64,000 nt of DNA, taken from NCBI RefSeq assembly GCF_018614915.1, contig NZ_JAGGNU010000017.1, positions 62,001 to 126,000 of the forward strand, written 5' to 3'. Made by a program: the position numbers and the translations under genes. The notes below the pieces were generated by a model, which was not told the origin of the DNA, did not search any database, and saw nothing but the letters and a program-made list of their open reading frames with translations. The stretch is from Variovorax paradoxus (lineage in GTDB: Bacteria; Pseudomonadota; Gammaproteobacteria; Burkholderiales; Burkholderiaceae_C). Shown here piece after piece: positions 35,174-45,382 of the stretch (its first letter is position 1; each line of letters opens with the position of its first letter).

Positions 35174-36250
35174 TTACTGGAATTGGCTCAGGAAGCGCAG
35201 GTCGCCGTCGAAGAACAGGCGCAGGTCGTTCACGCCGTAGCGCAGCATGGCGAGCCGGTCCGGGCCCATGCCGAAGGCGAAGCCGATGTAGCGCTCGGGG
35301 TCCAAGCCCATGTTGCGAACGACGTTCGGATGCACCTGGCCCGCACCCGAGACCTCGAGCCAGCGGCCGGCCAGCGGACCGGTCTGGAACTGGATGTCGA
35401 TCTCCGCGCTCGGCTCGGTGAAGGGGAAGAAGCTGGGACGGAAGCGCAGCACCAGGTCGTCGGTCTCGAAGAAGGTGCGGCAGAAGTCGGTGAACACGAC
35501 CTTGAGGTCCTTGAAGCTCACGTTCTCGCCGAGCCACAGGCCTTCGCACTGGTGGAACATCGGTGAATGCGTGGCGTCGCTGTCGACCCGGTAGGTGCGG
35601 CCCGGCGCGATCACGCGGATCTCGGGCGCCTTGACCGTGCCGGTGGTGTCGGCGGCCGCAGCTTCGAACTCGGCTGCGTACTTCTTGACGTGCTGATGCG
35701 CATAACGCACCTGCATCGGGCTGGTATGGGGACGCAGGTTGTAGGGGATGCCGTCCTCGCCGTCGATGTCGACGTAGAAGGTGTCCTGCATCGAGCGCGC
35801 GGGATGGTTCGGCGGATTGTTGAGCGAGGTGAAGCTGTGCCAGTCGCTCTCGATCTCGGGGCCGTCCGCGACATCGAAGCCCATGCTCGAGAAGATCGCC
35901 TCGATGCGCTCCATCGTTCGGCTCACCGGATGCAGGCCGCCGGGCGCACGCTGGCGGCCGGGCAAGGTGACGTCGAGCGCTTCGGCCCGCAGCTGAACGG
36001 CGAGCTCCTCGTCGGCCAGCTGCTGTCGGCGCTCGGCGAGAGCGGCTTCGATGGCCTGCTTGGCCACGTTGATCGCAGCGCCGCGCGACTTCTTCTCGTC
36101 GACGGTGAGCGCAGCCATGCCCTTCATCAGCTCGGTGATGCGGCCGGCCTTGCCGAGGAACTGGGCCTTGGCGTTCTCGAGTTCGGCCGGGGCTTTCGCC
36201 TTCGCGAAGGCGGCGCCTGCGGTGGCTACCAGGGAATCCAACTCGTTCAT
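35174..36250 (-). CDS. pheS: Phenylalanine-tRNA ligase, alpha subunit
   Basis: 358 residues from ATG 36250. The N-terminal coiled coil is followed by the class II catalytic domain, with [11 protein letters not shown] as motif 1 and [25 protein letters not shown] as motif 3. It makes phenylalanyl-tRNA with PheT. A terminator-like hairpin precedes it in the gap after rplT. Confidence 0.97.
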   Translation of the reverse strand: MNELDSLVATAGAAFAKAKAPAELENAKAQFLGKAGRITELMKGMAALTVDEKKSRGAAINVAKQAIEAALAERRQQLADEELAVQLRAEALDVTLPGRQRAPGGLHPVSRTMERIEAIFSSMGFDVADGPEIESDWHSFTSLNNPPNHPARSMQDTFYVDIDGEDGIPYNLRPHTSPMQVRYAHQHVKKYAAEFEAAAADTTGTVKAPEIRVIAPGRTYRVDSDATHSPMFHQCEGLWLGENVSFKDLKVVFTDFCRTFFETDDLVLRFRPSFFPFTEPSAEIDIQFQTGPLAGRWLEVSGAGQVHPNVVRNMGLDPERYIGFAFGMGPDRLAMLRYGVNDLRLFFDGDLRFLSQFQ

Positions 36251-36272
36251 GGGGAATATTTCGAGGTGAAAG

Positions 36273-36309
36273 AAAAAAAGGGCTGGAGCCCTTTCAAGCG
36301 CCAGCCCTT
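36273..36309 (-). terminator. Terminator or attenuator hairpin before pheS
   Basis: On the minus strand a 9-bp GC-rich stem (36278-36286 with 36301-36309) is followed by a T-run within the pheS 5' leader. It could end transcription from rplT or attenuate pheST. No phenylalanine-rich leader peptide is visible upstream, unlike the thrS leader. Confidence 0.7.
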
Positions 36310-36360
36310 GTGCCGTGGGCGCAGGCCGCCATCCGGAAGACGGCAACCTGCTGTGCGGGA

Positions 36361-36720
36361 TCAAGCAGCCAGCTTGGCCTTGACCTGCTCCACGATGCCG
36401 GCAAAAGCGGCCTTGTCGTGCACGGCGATATCGGCCAGGACCTTGCGGTCGATCTCGATACCGGCCTTGCGGATGCCGTTGGCGAACTGGCTGTAGGTCA
36501 GGCCCAGTTCACGCGAAGCGGCATTGATACGGGCGATCCACAGTTGGCGGAACACGCGCTTCTTGGTACGGCGGTCACGGTAGGCGTATTGGCCTGCCTT
36601 CATCACCGCCTGCTTGGCGATGCGGAAGACATTGCCGCGGCGACCGCGGAAACCCTTGGCGAGTGCGAGAACCTTCTTGTGGCGGGCGCGAGCCGTTACA
36701 CCACGTTTGACGCGAGGCAT
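36361..36720 (-). CDS. rplT: 50S ribosomal protein L20
   Basis: 119 residues, matching L20 throughout ([16 protein letters not shown] at the start, LSYSQFANG-like [26 protein letters not shown] near the end). L20 binds 23S rRNA early in assembly. It lies 24 bases after rpmI, as in most bacteria. Confidence 0.98.
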   Translation of the reverse strand: MPRVKRGVTARARHKKVLALAKGFRGRRGNVFRIAKQAVMKAGQYAYRDRRTKKRVFRQLWIARINAASRELGLTYSQFANGIRKAGIEIDRKVLADIAVHDKAAFAGIVEQVKAKLAA

Positions 36721-36744
36721 GTGTGTACTCCTTGTTCGTCTGGA

Positions 36745-36948
36745 TTAAATGCCGCTGCCGGGCAACATGGCGGCCATCGAAACCATGTTGGTCTCGTGCA
36801 CTGCCGTTGCACCACGCAGGTGACGCTTGTTCTTGGTGGTCTTCTTGGTCAGGATGTGACGCTTGAAGGCTTGACCGCGCTTGACGGTGCCACCGGGACG
36901 AACGCGGAAACGCTTTTTCGCGCTGCTCTTGGTCTTCATTTTGGGCAT
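36745..36948 (-). CDS. rpmI: 50S ribosomal protein L35
   Basis: 67 residues of the L35 family ([20 protein letters not shown]). A strong AGGAGC site precedes ATG 36948. The roughly 150-base gap to infC holds a stable stem-loop of the kind expected in an L20-controlled leader, but no binding site is claimed here. Confidence 0.98.
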   Translation of the reverse strand: MPKMKTKSSAKKRFRVRPGGTVKRGQAFKRHILTKKTTKNKRHLRGATAVHETNMVSMAAMLPGSGI

Positions 36949-37095
36949 GTGAATGCTCCTTTAGTTTGTGCTCGTGAGGCGCCGCGGATATTCCACGGGC
37001 TTGTTGGCCCCGAGACACTTCTTTATCCCGCCCCTGCCTGCACTCTTCGGTGCGGGCAAGGGCGAAATCCCTTCGAATCCTTCTATCGCTTCAGC

Positions 37096-37695
37096 TCAGG
37101 CCGCGGCAGGTGCGGCCGTCGACTCGGCTGCCGGCTTGGCCGCGCCCGCCTTCTTGCGGCCCGGCGCGATCATCATGATCATCTGCCGGCCCTCGAGCTT
37201 GGGGAACTGCTCGACCACGATCGCATCGCCGAGGTCGTCACGAATGCGCTGCAGCAGCGCCAGACCGAGTTCCTGGTGCGTGATCTCGCGTCCCCGGAAG
37301 CGCAGCGTGATCTTGCACTTGTCGCCCTCGTCAAGAAAGCGCCGGATGTTGCGCATCTTGATGTTGTAGTCGCCTTCGTCGGTACCGGGCCGGAACTTGA
37401 TTTCCTTGACCTCGATGACCTTCTGCTTCGACTTCGCTTCTGCGGCCTTCTTCTGCTCGTGGTACTTGAACTTGCCGTACTCGATCAGGCGGCAGACCGG
37501 CGGATTGGCCGCCGCAACGACTTCCACCAGATCCACGTCTTGCTCACCGGCCAGGCGCAAGGCCTCGGCAAGACTCACGACACCCAATTGCTCGTTCTCG
37601 GGCCCGATCAGGCGGACTTCCGGGGCCATGATTTCCCGGTTCAGGCGGTGTTGGCGTTCCTCGCGGTGGCGGCGGTCGCGAAATGCAGTAGCGAT
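37096..37695 (-). CDS. infC: Translation initiation factor IF-3, AUC start
   Basis: 199 residues if started at ATC 37695, which is preceded by AAGGA with 8 bases between. The reading [20 protein letters not shown] then runs in frame into [23 protein letters not shown] 37629 would be a truncated start: the upstream codons match conserved IF-3 sequence. IF-3 rejects non-AUG starts, so an AUC or AUU start gives autoregulation, as known for E. coli infC with AUU. It is followed by rpmI-rplT. Confidence 0.93.
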   Translation of the reverse strand: MATAFRDRRHREERQHRLNREIMAPEVRLIGPENEQLGVVSLAEALRLAGEQDVDLVEVVAAANPPVCRLIEYGKFKYHEQKKAAEAKSKQKVIEVKEIKFRPGTDEGDYNIKMRNIRRFLDEGDKCKITLRFRGREITHQELGLALLQRIRDDLGDAIVVEQFPKLEGRQMIMMIAPGRKKAGAAKPAAESTAAPAAA

Positions 37696-37803
37696 GGTCA
37701 GAATCCTTCAATCAATTTGCTACAAAAACTGTAGCGAACACCGTCTGGTCCACGCCCACAAGCAGCCTGATTGATCAAAATCAGCCTTTGAATCGGTTCG
37801 AAT

Positions 37804-39711
37804 TCAAAGCTTGTGTTGGATGTCGCCGGCGATCTTTTGGGAGAACGCATCAACCGACATTGCACCGAGATCAAGATTGCCCCGGGCGCGCACTGCGACG
37901 GCACCTGCTTCCTTCTCCTTGTCGCCCACGACGAGGATGTAGGGAAGCTTCTGCAACGAATGCTTCCGTATTTTATACGTAATCTTCTCGTTGTGCAGAT
38001 CGAGCAAAACTCTAAGCCCTTGATTTTGCAGCGTTTTCGCAACTTGAGATGCGTAATCGGCCTGTCCTTCGCTGATATTGAGCACCGCGACCTGCACCGG
38101 CGCCAGCCAGGCGGGCAACGCGCCGGAGTGGTGTTCGATCAGCATGCCGATGAAACGCTCCAGGCTGCCGACGATCGCCCGGTGCAGCATCACCGGATGA
38201 GCCCGGCCGCTGGATTCGGTGACGTACTCGGCGCCCAAACGCTCGGCCATGTTGAAGTCCACCTGCATCGTGCCGCACTGCCAATGGCGGCCGATGGCAT
38301 CGCGCAGCGTGTACTCGATCTTCGGGCCGTAGAAGGCACCTTCGCCGGGCGAGACGACGAACTCCACGCCCGAGCGGCGCAGCGCCTCCATCAGCGCGTG
38401 CTCGGCCTTGTCCCAGAGCTCATCGGCGCCGATGCGGTTGTCGGGGCGCGTCGCCACCTTGTAGAGGATGTCGCTGAAGCCGAAATCGGCATACACCTTG
38501 AGCAGCTGCGCCGTGTAGGCCACGCACTCCTCCAGGATGTGGTCTTCCGTGCAGAAGATGTGGCCGTCGTCCTGCGTGAAGCCGCGCACGCGCATGATGC
38601 CATGCAGGCCGCCCGAGGGCTCGTTGCGGTGGCACTGGCCGAACTCCCCGTAGCGCAGGGGCAGATCGCGGTAGCTGCGCAGGTCGGACTTGAAGATCAG
38701 AACGTGGCCCGGGCAGTTCATCGGCTTGAGCGCGTAGTCGCGCTTCTCCGACTCCGTCGTGAACATGTTCTCGCGGTAGTTCTGCCAGTGGCCCGTTTTT
38801 TCCCACAGGCTCTTGTCGAGGATCTGGGGGCCCTTGACCTCCTGGTAGCCGGTGTCGCGATAGACGCCGCGCATGTACTGCTCGACCTGCTGCCAGATCG
38901 CCCAACCCTTGGGATGCCAGAACACCACGCCGGGCGCCACCTCGTCGATGTGGAACAGGTCCAGTTCCTTGCCGAGGCGGCGGTGGTCCCGCTTCTCGGC
39001 TTCCTCGATGCGCTGGATGTACTGGTCGAGCTGCTTCTTGTCGGCCCAGGCCGTGCCGTAGATGCGCTGCAGCTGCTCGTTCTTGGCATCGCCGCGCCAG
39101 TAGGCGCCGGCCAGCTTCGTGAGCTTGAAGACCTTGAGGAAGCGCGTGTTCGGCACGTGCGGGCCGCGGCACATGTCGACGTATTCCTGGTGGTAGTACA
39201 GGCCCATCGCCTTCTCGTCGGGCATGTCTTCCACCAGCCGCAGCTTGTAGTCCTCGCCGCGAGACTTGAACACCTCGATGACCTCGTCGCGCGGCGTCAT
39301 CTTCTTGACCACGTCGTAGTCCTGCGCGATCAGCTCGCGCATGCGCGCCTCGATCGCCTCCATGTCCTCGGGCGTGAAGGGGCGCTCGTAGGAAATGTCG
39401 TAGTAGAAGCCCTCCTCGATCACCGGGCCGATCACCATCTTGGCCGTCGGGTAGAGCTGTTTCACCGCGTGGCCGACCAGGTGGGCCGTCGAGTGGCGGA
39501 TGATCTCCAGGCCTTCGTCGTCCTTGGGCGTGATGATCTGCAGCTTGGCGTCGCGGTCGATCAGATCGCTGGCATCGACCAGCTGGCCGTCGACCTTGCC
39601 GGCCACGGTCATCTTCGCCAGGCCGGGGCCGATGGACTTGGCAACGTCGGCCACCGAAACCGGGCCGGGAAACTCGCGGCGCGAGTTGTCGGGAAGCGTG
39701 ATCTGGATCAT
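37804..39711 (-). CDS. thrS: Threonine-tRNA ligase
   Basis: 635 residues from ATG 39711. Order: TGS domain about 1-60, SAD editing domain about 60-220, class II catalytic core about 240-530 (including [19 protein letters not shown]), and the C-terminal anticodon-binding domain. It charges tRNA-Thr and edits Ser-tRNA-Thr. It is the first gene of the thrS-infC-rpmI-rplT-pheST locus. Its leader appears to be an attenuator (see separate entries). Confidence 0.97.
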   Translation of the reverse strand: MIQITLPDNSRREFPGPVSVADVAKSIGPGLAKMTVAGKVDGQLVDASDLIDRDAKLQIITPKDDEGLEIIRHSTAHLVGHAVKQLYPTAKMVIGPVIEEGFYYDISYERPFTPEDMEAIEARMRELIAQDYDVVKKMTPRDEVIEVFKSRGEDYKLRLVEDMPDEKAMGLYYHQEYVDMCRGPHVPNTRFLKVFKLTKLAGAYWRGDAKNEQLQRIYGTAWADKKQLDQYIQRIEEAEKRDHRRLGKELDLFHIDEVAPGVVFWHPKGWAIWQQVEQYMRGVYRDTGYQEVKGPQILDKSLWEKTGHWQNYRENMFTTESEKRDYALKPMNCPGHVLIFKSDLRSYRDLPLRYGEFGQCHRNEPSGGLHGIMRVRGFTQDDGHIFCTEDHILEECVAYTAQLLKVYADFGFSDILYKVATRPDNRIGADELWDKAEHALMEALRRSGVEFVVSPGEGAFYGPKIEYTLRDAIGRHWQCGTMQVDFNMAERLGAEYVTESSGRAHPVMLHRAIVGSLERFIGMLIEHHSGALPAWLAPVQVAVLNISEGQADYASQVAKTLQNQGLRVLLDLHNEKITYKIRKHSLQKLPYILVVGDKEKEAGAVAVRARGNLDLGAMSVDAFSQKIAGDIQHKL

Positions 39712-39732
39712 GGGAAAACCTCGGCGAGAAAA

Positions 39733-39760
39733 CAAAAAAGCGCGGTCTGGGACCGCGCTT
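39733..39760 (-). terminator. Intrinsic terminator in the thrS leader
   Basis: On the minus strand a perfect 10-bp stem (39751-39760 paired with 39738-39747, loop 3) is followed by six T residues, 22 bases before the thrS start codon. The 5' arm can instead pair with 39793-39800, giving an antiterminator. Confidence 0.9.
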
Positions 39761-39792
39761 GGGCTTGATCATGCGCTGGATGATTCCAGCAT

Positions 39793-39831
39793 GCGCGGCC
39801 TACCGGCCTCTTCCTTCACGGAAAAGGCCGC
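39793..39831 (-). promoter_or_regulatory. Alternative pairing segments of the thrS attenuator
   Basis: Segment 1 (GCGGCC, plus-strand 39826-39831) lies just after the last Thr codon of the leader ORF. Segment 2 (GGCCGCGC, 39793-39800) begins at the leader stop codon. Segments 1 and 2 are complementary. Segment 2 also pairs with the terminator 5' arm at 39751-39758 over eight base pairs with one G-U. The two pairings exclude each other. Confidence 0.6.
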
Positions 39832-39862
39832 TCGTTGCTTGCGGCGTAGTTCGCGGTGTCAT
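39800..39862 (-). CDS. Threonine-rich leader peptide of thrS
   Basis: A 20-codon ORF starting ATG at 39862 and ending TAG at 39800. It begins MTPRTTPQAT, with four threonine codons (ACA, ACT, ACG, ACG) in the first ten. AAAGG lies about 10 bases upstream. Ribosome stalling at these codons when Thr-tRNA is scarce would cover pairing segment 1 and favour the antiterminator. No protein evidence is available and the peptide is too short for homology. Confidence 0.65.
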   Translation of the reverse strand: MTPRTTPQATSGLFREGRGR

Positions 39863-39911
39863 AACCAGGGTGCCTTTCTCGCTCTTGTTGCTGCTCAGAA
39901 AAGAGCTGTCG

Positions 39912-39917
39912 ATTCTA
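39912..39917 (-). promoter_or_regulatory. Possible -10 box for the thrS transcript
   Basis: TAGAAT on the minus strand lies about 50 bases before the leader ATG, just past the aceA terminator. No good -35 is visible at 16-18 bases, so this is tentative. Confidence 0.3.
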
Positions 39918-39933
39918 TCCGCAGCCGCTCGCG

Positions 39934-39965
39934 AAAAAAATCCCCGCGGATTGCTCGCGCGGGGA
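39934..39965 (-). terminator. Rho-independent terminator after aceA
   Basis: On the minus strand an 8-bp stem (39958-39965 with 39941-39948) is followed by a seven-T run, 26 bases after the aceA stop. Confidence 0.9.
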
Positions 39966-39991
39966 CAAAAAACGGGAGCGCCGCGGGAAGC

Positions 39992-41311
<1,320 letters not shown>

Positions 41312-41394
41312 GTTTTCACTCCGAGGGTTGATTGAGAGACAGAGAAAAGGGGGCCGGCGGCCGTGGATTCACTGTACGGCAGGGCCACACTCTT

Positions 41395-41412
41395 ATGTCT
41401 TATAGAAGACAT
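41395..41412. promoter_or_regulatory. Inverted repeat upstream of aceA, ATGTCTT-N4-AAGACAT
   Basis: A perfect 7-bp inverted repeat with a 4-base spacer lies about 85 bases upstream of the aceA start, at the edge of an AT-rich island. It is placed like an operator; the regulator is not in this window. Confidence 0.5.
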
Positions 41413-41447
41413 ATTTTTCTCCCTTATAAATCAATGACTTACGGAAT

Positions 41448-41488
41448 TTTTTCTCAATGCGGAATTAACTTTCTTATATTGAGAAAAA
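41448..41488. repeat. Wide inverted repeat in the aceA upstream region
   Basis: TTTTTCTCAAT (41448-41458) and ATTGAGAAAAA (41478-41488) are exact inverted copies separated by 19 bases. They lie in the most AT-rich part of the window. They may be regulator half-sites or a weak hairpin after the gamma-glutamylcyclotransferase gene. Confidence 0.5.
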
Positions 41489-41539
41489 TTATTGCGATGC
41501 AGCATGCCGATATCTCACGATGCGCAACGAACTCTTCGC

Positions 41540-41959
41540 TCATGAAACGGAAGGCGTGCGGTCGAACCAGTCGCCGCTCGCGATGACGGGTCTGCCCACG
41601 ATGCGCTTCGGCTGGATCTCGTAGACCAGGCACGCGAGCTCGGCCGCGCCGACCTGCACCGCCACCTCGCGCCGGATGTATTCGCCGCTGTCGTCCGGCC
41701 TCACTTCCTCCAGCAGATCCAGCTGCAGCTCGAGCTCCGGCGTGATCGCGTAGACCTCGCCGACCACCCGCCCGGAGCCGCCGAGCACTGCGCCCGGATA
41801 GCGGCCCAGGTCGTACAGCGTGCCGGCGATGGCGGCATCGGCCACATGCCGGGGTGCGGGCGAGAAGCGCGCGATGTCGTTGCGACCACCCGCGCGCAGG
41901 GTGCCGTAGACGAACACGTGGCGGCTCGAGCCTGAGGAGCGTGCGGAATGGGGCATCAT
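41540..41959 (-). CDS. Gamma-glutamylcyclotransferase-like (AIG2) protein
   Basis: 139 residues. The family motif VFVYGTLRAGG near the N-terminus and the central AIAGTLYDLGRYPGAVLGG and GEVYAI segments fit the gamma-glutamylcyclotransferase fold, which cyclises gamma-glutamyl residues to 5-oxoproline. Specific substrate unknown. Its start overlaps that of the divergent EamA transporter by about 12 bases if that gene uses ATG 41948. Confidence 0.83.
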   Translation of the reverse strand: MMPHSARSSGSSRHVFVYGTLRAGGRNDIARFSPAPRHVADAAIAGTLYDLGRYPGAVLGGSGRVVGEVYAITPELELQLDLLEEVRPDDSGEYIRREVAVQVGAAELACLVYEIQPKRIVGRPVIASGDWFDRTPSVS

Positions 41960-42931
41960 CGAATCAATCCTCGCAACGCGCCCAGTCTATTGAACACCGC
42001 CCTCCCCGCACCTGGCCGCTTCGTGGCCTACGGCTGCCTGGCCCTGAGCATGTCGCTCGTCGGCAGCTACGTCGCACTCTCCAAGCCGCTGGTGCTCGCT
42101 TTCCCGGTCTTCCTGCTCGCCTGGCTGCGCTTCGGTATCGCGGCGTTGGCGATGCCGCACTGGCTGCGCAGGCCGGGCGACGAGCCGGCGATGACGGCGC
42201 GCACGCGCGGGCTGGTCTTTCTCGAATCCTTCCTCGGCAACTTCCTGTTCTCGATCTGCATGCTGTTCGGCGTGAGCCTGACCAGCGCGGTGTCGGCCGG
42301 CGTGATCATGGCGTCGATCCCTGCCGTCGTCGCGCTCACGAGCTGGCTCTTTCTGCGCGAGCGCATCACCCTGAGAGTCGGGCTCGCGATCGCGTGCGCG
42401 GCGACGGGCATCGGCCTGCTCGCCTTCGCGCCGGCGGGGCCCGCGCATCCTGGCAGCAGCAGCAGCGCCTCGGCGCCGATGCCCTGGCTCGGCAACCTGC
42501 TGGTGTTCTGCGCGGTGCTCTGCGAGTCGGCTTATGCGGTGATCGGCAAGTCGCTCACCGGGCGGCTCGGACCCAAGCGCATCTCTTCGCTGATCAATCT
42601 CTGGGGCTTCGTGCTCTCGACACCGCTGGGCATCTGGTTCGCGCTTCGCTTCGATTTCGGCGCCGTGTCGATCGGCCTCTGGGGCCTGCTGATCGTCTAT
42701 GCGCTGGCCGCGAGCATCTGGACCGTGTGGCTCTGGATGACTGGCCTGAAGGGCGTGCCGGCCTCGCAGGCCGGCGTGTTCACCGTGATGCTGCCGGTGA
42801 GTGCGGCGATGGTCGGCGTGCTCGTTTTGGGCGAGAGTTTGTCGCTGCTGCAGGTCTGCGCCTTCGCGCTCGCACTGCTCGGCGTGGTGCTCGCCACATG
42901 GCCTTCGCGTCGCTCTTCGCGTCGCCCTTGA
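41948..42931 (+). CDS. EamA/DMT-family transporter
   Basis: 327 residues from ATG 41948; TTG 41990 is a possible shorter start. About ten hydrophobic helices in two EamA repeats, with the typical SVSAGVIMASIPAVVALTSWLFLRERI and the matching second-half SQAGVFTVMLPVSAAMVGVLVLGE. These are exporters or exchangers of metabolites in the inner membrane; substrate unknown. Confidence 0.87.
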   Translation: MGHHRINPRNAPSLLNTALPAPGRFVAYGCLALSMSLVGSYVALSKPLVLAFPVFLLAWLRFGIAALAMPHWLRRPGDEPAMTARTRGLVFLESFLGNFLFSICMLFGVSLTSAVSAGVIMASIPAVVALTSWLFLRERITLRVGLAIACAATGIGLLAFAPAGPAHPGSSSSASAPMPWLGNLLVFCAVLCESAYAVIGKSLTGRLGPKRISSLINLWGFVLSTPLGIWFALRFDFGAVSIGLWGLLIVYALAASIWTVWLWMTGLKGVPASQAGVFTVMLPVSAAMVGVLVLGESLSLLQVCAFALALLGVVLATWPSRRSSRRP

Positions 42932-43113
42932 GATAAGCGAAGCGCTGCCCAGAGGGAAACAGGCGGCTTCTCCCCTCTGAAAAAACAACAACTCCCAATG
43001 AAAAAAGCGCTTTTTCCCTTGGAAACGCGTTTCTTCTCCTTTAGCATCCGCAATGCCAGTGGAGACACCGCTTTTCATTGGTGAAGTGTCCAATCCAAAA
43101 AAGGAAATCAACC

Positions 43114-43530
43114 ATGGCAACTGCAAAGAAGGCTCCGGCCAAGAAAGCTCCTGCGAAGAAGGCCGCTCCGGCCAAGAAGGCGGCTCCCGCCAAAAAGGCT
43201 CCGGCCAAGAAGGCAGCACCCGCGAAGAAGGCCGCTCCTGCGAAGAAGGCTCCTGCAAAGAAGGCAGCTCCCGCCAAGAAGCGCACTCCCAACGCTGCGT
43301 TCATGAAGGCACTGACCCCCAGCCCGGCACTCGCCGCCGTGGTCGGCTCGACGCCTCTGCCGCGCACCGCTGTCGTGAGCAAGCTGTGGGACTACATCAA
43401 GAAGAACAACCTTCAAGACAAGGCCAACAAGCGCAACATCAACGCCGACGCCAAGCTGAAGGAAATCTTCGGCAAGCCGCAAGTGTCGATGTTCGAGCTC
43501 GCCTCGCTGATCGGCAAGCACGTCAAGTGA
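43114..43530 (+). CDS. Lysine-rich histone H1-like protein with C-terminal SWIB domain
   Basis: 138 residues from ATG 43114 with an AAAGGAA site upstream. Residues 5-56 are a run of KKAPA and KKAAPA repeats like eukaryotic H1 tails. Residues about 62-138 form a SWIB/MDM2-type domain (KLWDYIKKNNLQDKANKRNINADAKLKEIFG). It is probably a nucleoid-associated DNA-binding protein. The coding repeats (AAGAAGGC units) make the DNA itself repetitive and prone to length change. Confidence 0.88.
   Translation: MATAKKAPAKKAPAKKAAPAKKAAPAKKAPAKKAAPAKKAAPAKKAPAKKAAPAKKRTPNAAFMKALTPSPALAAVVGSTPLPRTAVVSKLWDYIKKNNLQDKANKRNINADAKLKEIFGKPQVSMFELASLIGKHVK
43126..43290 (+). repeat. AAGAAGGC-based tandem coding repeat
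   Basis: Imperfect repeats of about 12-15 bases encoding A-K-K-A-P units in the H1-like gene. Copy number is likely to vary between strains. Confidence 0.7.
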
Positions 43531-43554
43531 GCACGGGGCGCCCTCGGCGTCCCA

Positions 43555-43588
43555 TCAAAAAAGCCGGCTCGCGCCGGCTTTTTTTTTG
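43555..43588 (+). terminator. Strong terminator between SWIB gene and TPP enzyme gene
   Basis: An 8-bp GC-rich stem (AAGCCGGC at 43561-43568 with GCCGGCTT at 43573-43580, loop TCGC) is followed by a long T-run. A-runs before the stem may let it also end transcription from the minus strand. Confidence 0.93.
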
Positions 43589-43591
43589 CCC

Positions 43592-45316
43592 TCAGGCCTT
43601 GAGCTTCGCCTGCGCTGCCCTGGAGATCGACGACAGCGTACCGCGCGTCGTGATCACTTCGGGGTCCAGCGGAATCTCGATCAGCGTCCCGGTGTCGGCC
43701 GCCAGCGCGCGCAGCAGCGCCGCTTCGAACTGGGCGGTCTCGGTCACGCGTTCGGCCGCATAGCCGTAGGCGCGGGCCAGTGCGCAGAAATCCGGATTGC
43801 GCAAGCCGGTGCCGCTCACTTTCGCCGGGTACTCGCGTTCCTGGTGCATGCGGATGGTGCCGAACATGCCGTTGTTGAGCAGCACGATGATGCTCTTGCC
43901 GCCGTGCTGCGAAGCGGTAGCGAGCTCTTGCCCGTTCATGAGGAAGTCGCCGTCGCCCGCGATGGTGAAGGCGACGCGACCCGTCGCAAGGTTGGCCGCG
44001 ATGCCCGCGGGCACGCCATAGCCCATGGCGCCGCTGGTCGGCGCAAGCTGCGTCTTGTGCCCCTTCACGAGGCCGTGGTAGCGGAAATAGCGATGCACCC
44101 AGCTCGCGAAGTTGCCCGCGCCGTTGGTGATGGCCGCGTCCTCGGGCAGGTGCTGCTGCAGCAGGCGGACCACCGCGGCCATGTCGACCGCGCCGCGCGG
44201 CGCCTCCGCCGGCAGACCCGCGAGGGCCTGGGGCTCGAGGTTCGCGAGGTAGTCCGCGTTGGCCTGGGCCGTCCATGCCTCCCAGGGCAGCTCGGCCGGC
44301 GCACTCAGCACCTCGAGACTGCGTGCGGCGGCGCTCATGCCGGCATTGATGGCCAGGTCGGCTTGGTAGACGCGGTTGAGCTCTTCGGCGCTCGCATGGA
44401 TGTGCACCAGCGTCTGCTTTGCTTTCGGCGCTTCGAGCAGCGTGTAGCCGCCGGTCGTCATCTCGCCGAGCCGCGGGCCGATTGCGAGGATCAGATCGCT
44501 TTGCTTCACGCGCTCGGCCAGCTTCGGATTGATCGCGATGCCGACGTCGCCGGCATAAAGCGGGTGGTGGTTGTCGAAGGTGTCCTGGAAGCGGAAGGCA
44601 TTGGCCACCGGCAGCCTCCAGTTCTCCGCGAAACGCTGCAGCGCCTGCGCCGCCTGGACGGTCCAACCGCCGCCACCGGCGATCACCAGCGGCTGCCGGG
44701 CCTTCATCAGCAGTTCGCGCAACGTGCGCAGTGCGCCGGGGTCGCTCCAGGGTTCCACGGCTTCCACGCGCGCCAACGGTCGCGCCGAGGTCGCCGTGCG
44801 CAGCATGTCCTCCGGCAGCACCAGCACCACCGGCCCGGGGCGGCCGTTCATCGCCGTCGCAAAGGCGCGCGCAACGTACTCGGGGATGCGGTCGGCATCG
44901 TCGATGCGCTCCACGCGCTTGGCGAAGCCCTTGGTGCTGGGGCCGAAGAAGCTGCCGTAGTCGACCTCCTGGAAGGCCTCGCGGTCGCGGAAGTCGCTGC
45001 CGACATCGCCCACGAACAGAACCATTGGCGTCGAATCCTGGAAGGCGTTGTGCACGCCGATCGAAGCGTTGGTGGCGCCCGGGCCGCGCGTGACGAAGCA
45101 GATACCCGGACGGCCGCTGAGCTTGCCGTGCGCCTCGGCCATGAACGCGGCCCCGCCCTCCTGGCGATTGACGATGAATCGGATGCGCTCGCCGTAGGCG
45201 TGGAAGCCGTCGAGCACCGCCAGAAAGCTCTCCCCCGGCACACCGAAAGCCAGCTCCACGCCTTGCTCGACCAGGCACTCGACAATCAAATGGCCTGCGG
45301 GTTGCGATGAACTCAT
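43592..45316 (-). CDS. TPP-dependent enzyme, acetolactate synthase-like
   Basis: 574 residues. Three TPP-enzyme domains are visible: the N-terminal domain with the catalytic Glu in FGVPGESFLAVLDGF, a central domain, and the C-terminal TPP-binding domain with GDGDFLMNGQELATA. It resembles acetolactate synthase large subunits but also related decarboxylases and carboligases; there is no small subunit gene. It is divergent from a TetR gene with a palindromic operator in the 93-base gap. Confidence 0.83.
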   Translation of the reverse strand: MSSSQPAGHLIVECLVEQGVELAFGVPGESFLAVLDGFHAYGERIRFIVNRQEGGAAFMAEAHGKLSGRPGICFVTRGPGATNASIGVHNAFQDSTPMVLFVGDVGSDFRDREAFQEVDYGSFFGPSTKGFAKRVERIDDADRIPEYVARAFATAMNGRPGPVVLVLPEDMLRTATSARPLARVEAVEPWSDPGALRTLRELLMKARQPLVIAGGGGWTVQAAQALQRFAENWRLPVANAFRFQDTFDNHHPLYAGDVGIAINPKLAERVKQSDLILAIGPRLGEMTTGGYTLLEAPKAKQTLVHIHASAEELNRVYQADLAINAGMSAAARSLEVLSAPAELPWEAWTAQANADYLANLEPQALAGLPAEAPRGAVDMAAVVRLLQQHLPEDAAITNGAGNFASWVHRYFRYHGLVKGHKTQLAPTSGAMGYGVPAGIAANLATGRVAFTIAGDGDFLMNGQELATASQHGGKSIIVLLNNGMFGTIRMHQEREYPAKVSGTGLRNPDFCALARAYGYAAERVTETAQFEAALLRALAADTGTLIEIPLDPEVITTRGTLSSISRAAQAKLKA

Positions 45317-45382
45317 GAACGTGGCGCCTCTGCTGCAATATCGGTACGCGGATTATCCGTGCGCCTCGAAATATCTTGCCTT

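Noticed and set aside
36310..36332. Short ORF before pheS as a Phe leader peptide
   Set aside because: It reads M-A-A-C-A-H-G and contains no Phe codons, so it cannot serve as a phenylalanine attenuator.
43126..43290. CRISPR-like repeat array
   Set aside because: The repeats are coding AAGAAGG units within the H1-like gene, without unique spacers.
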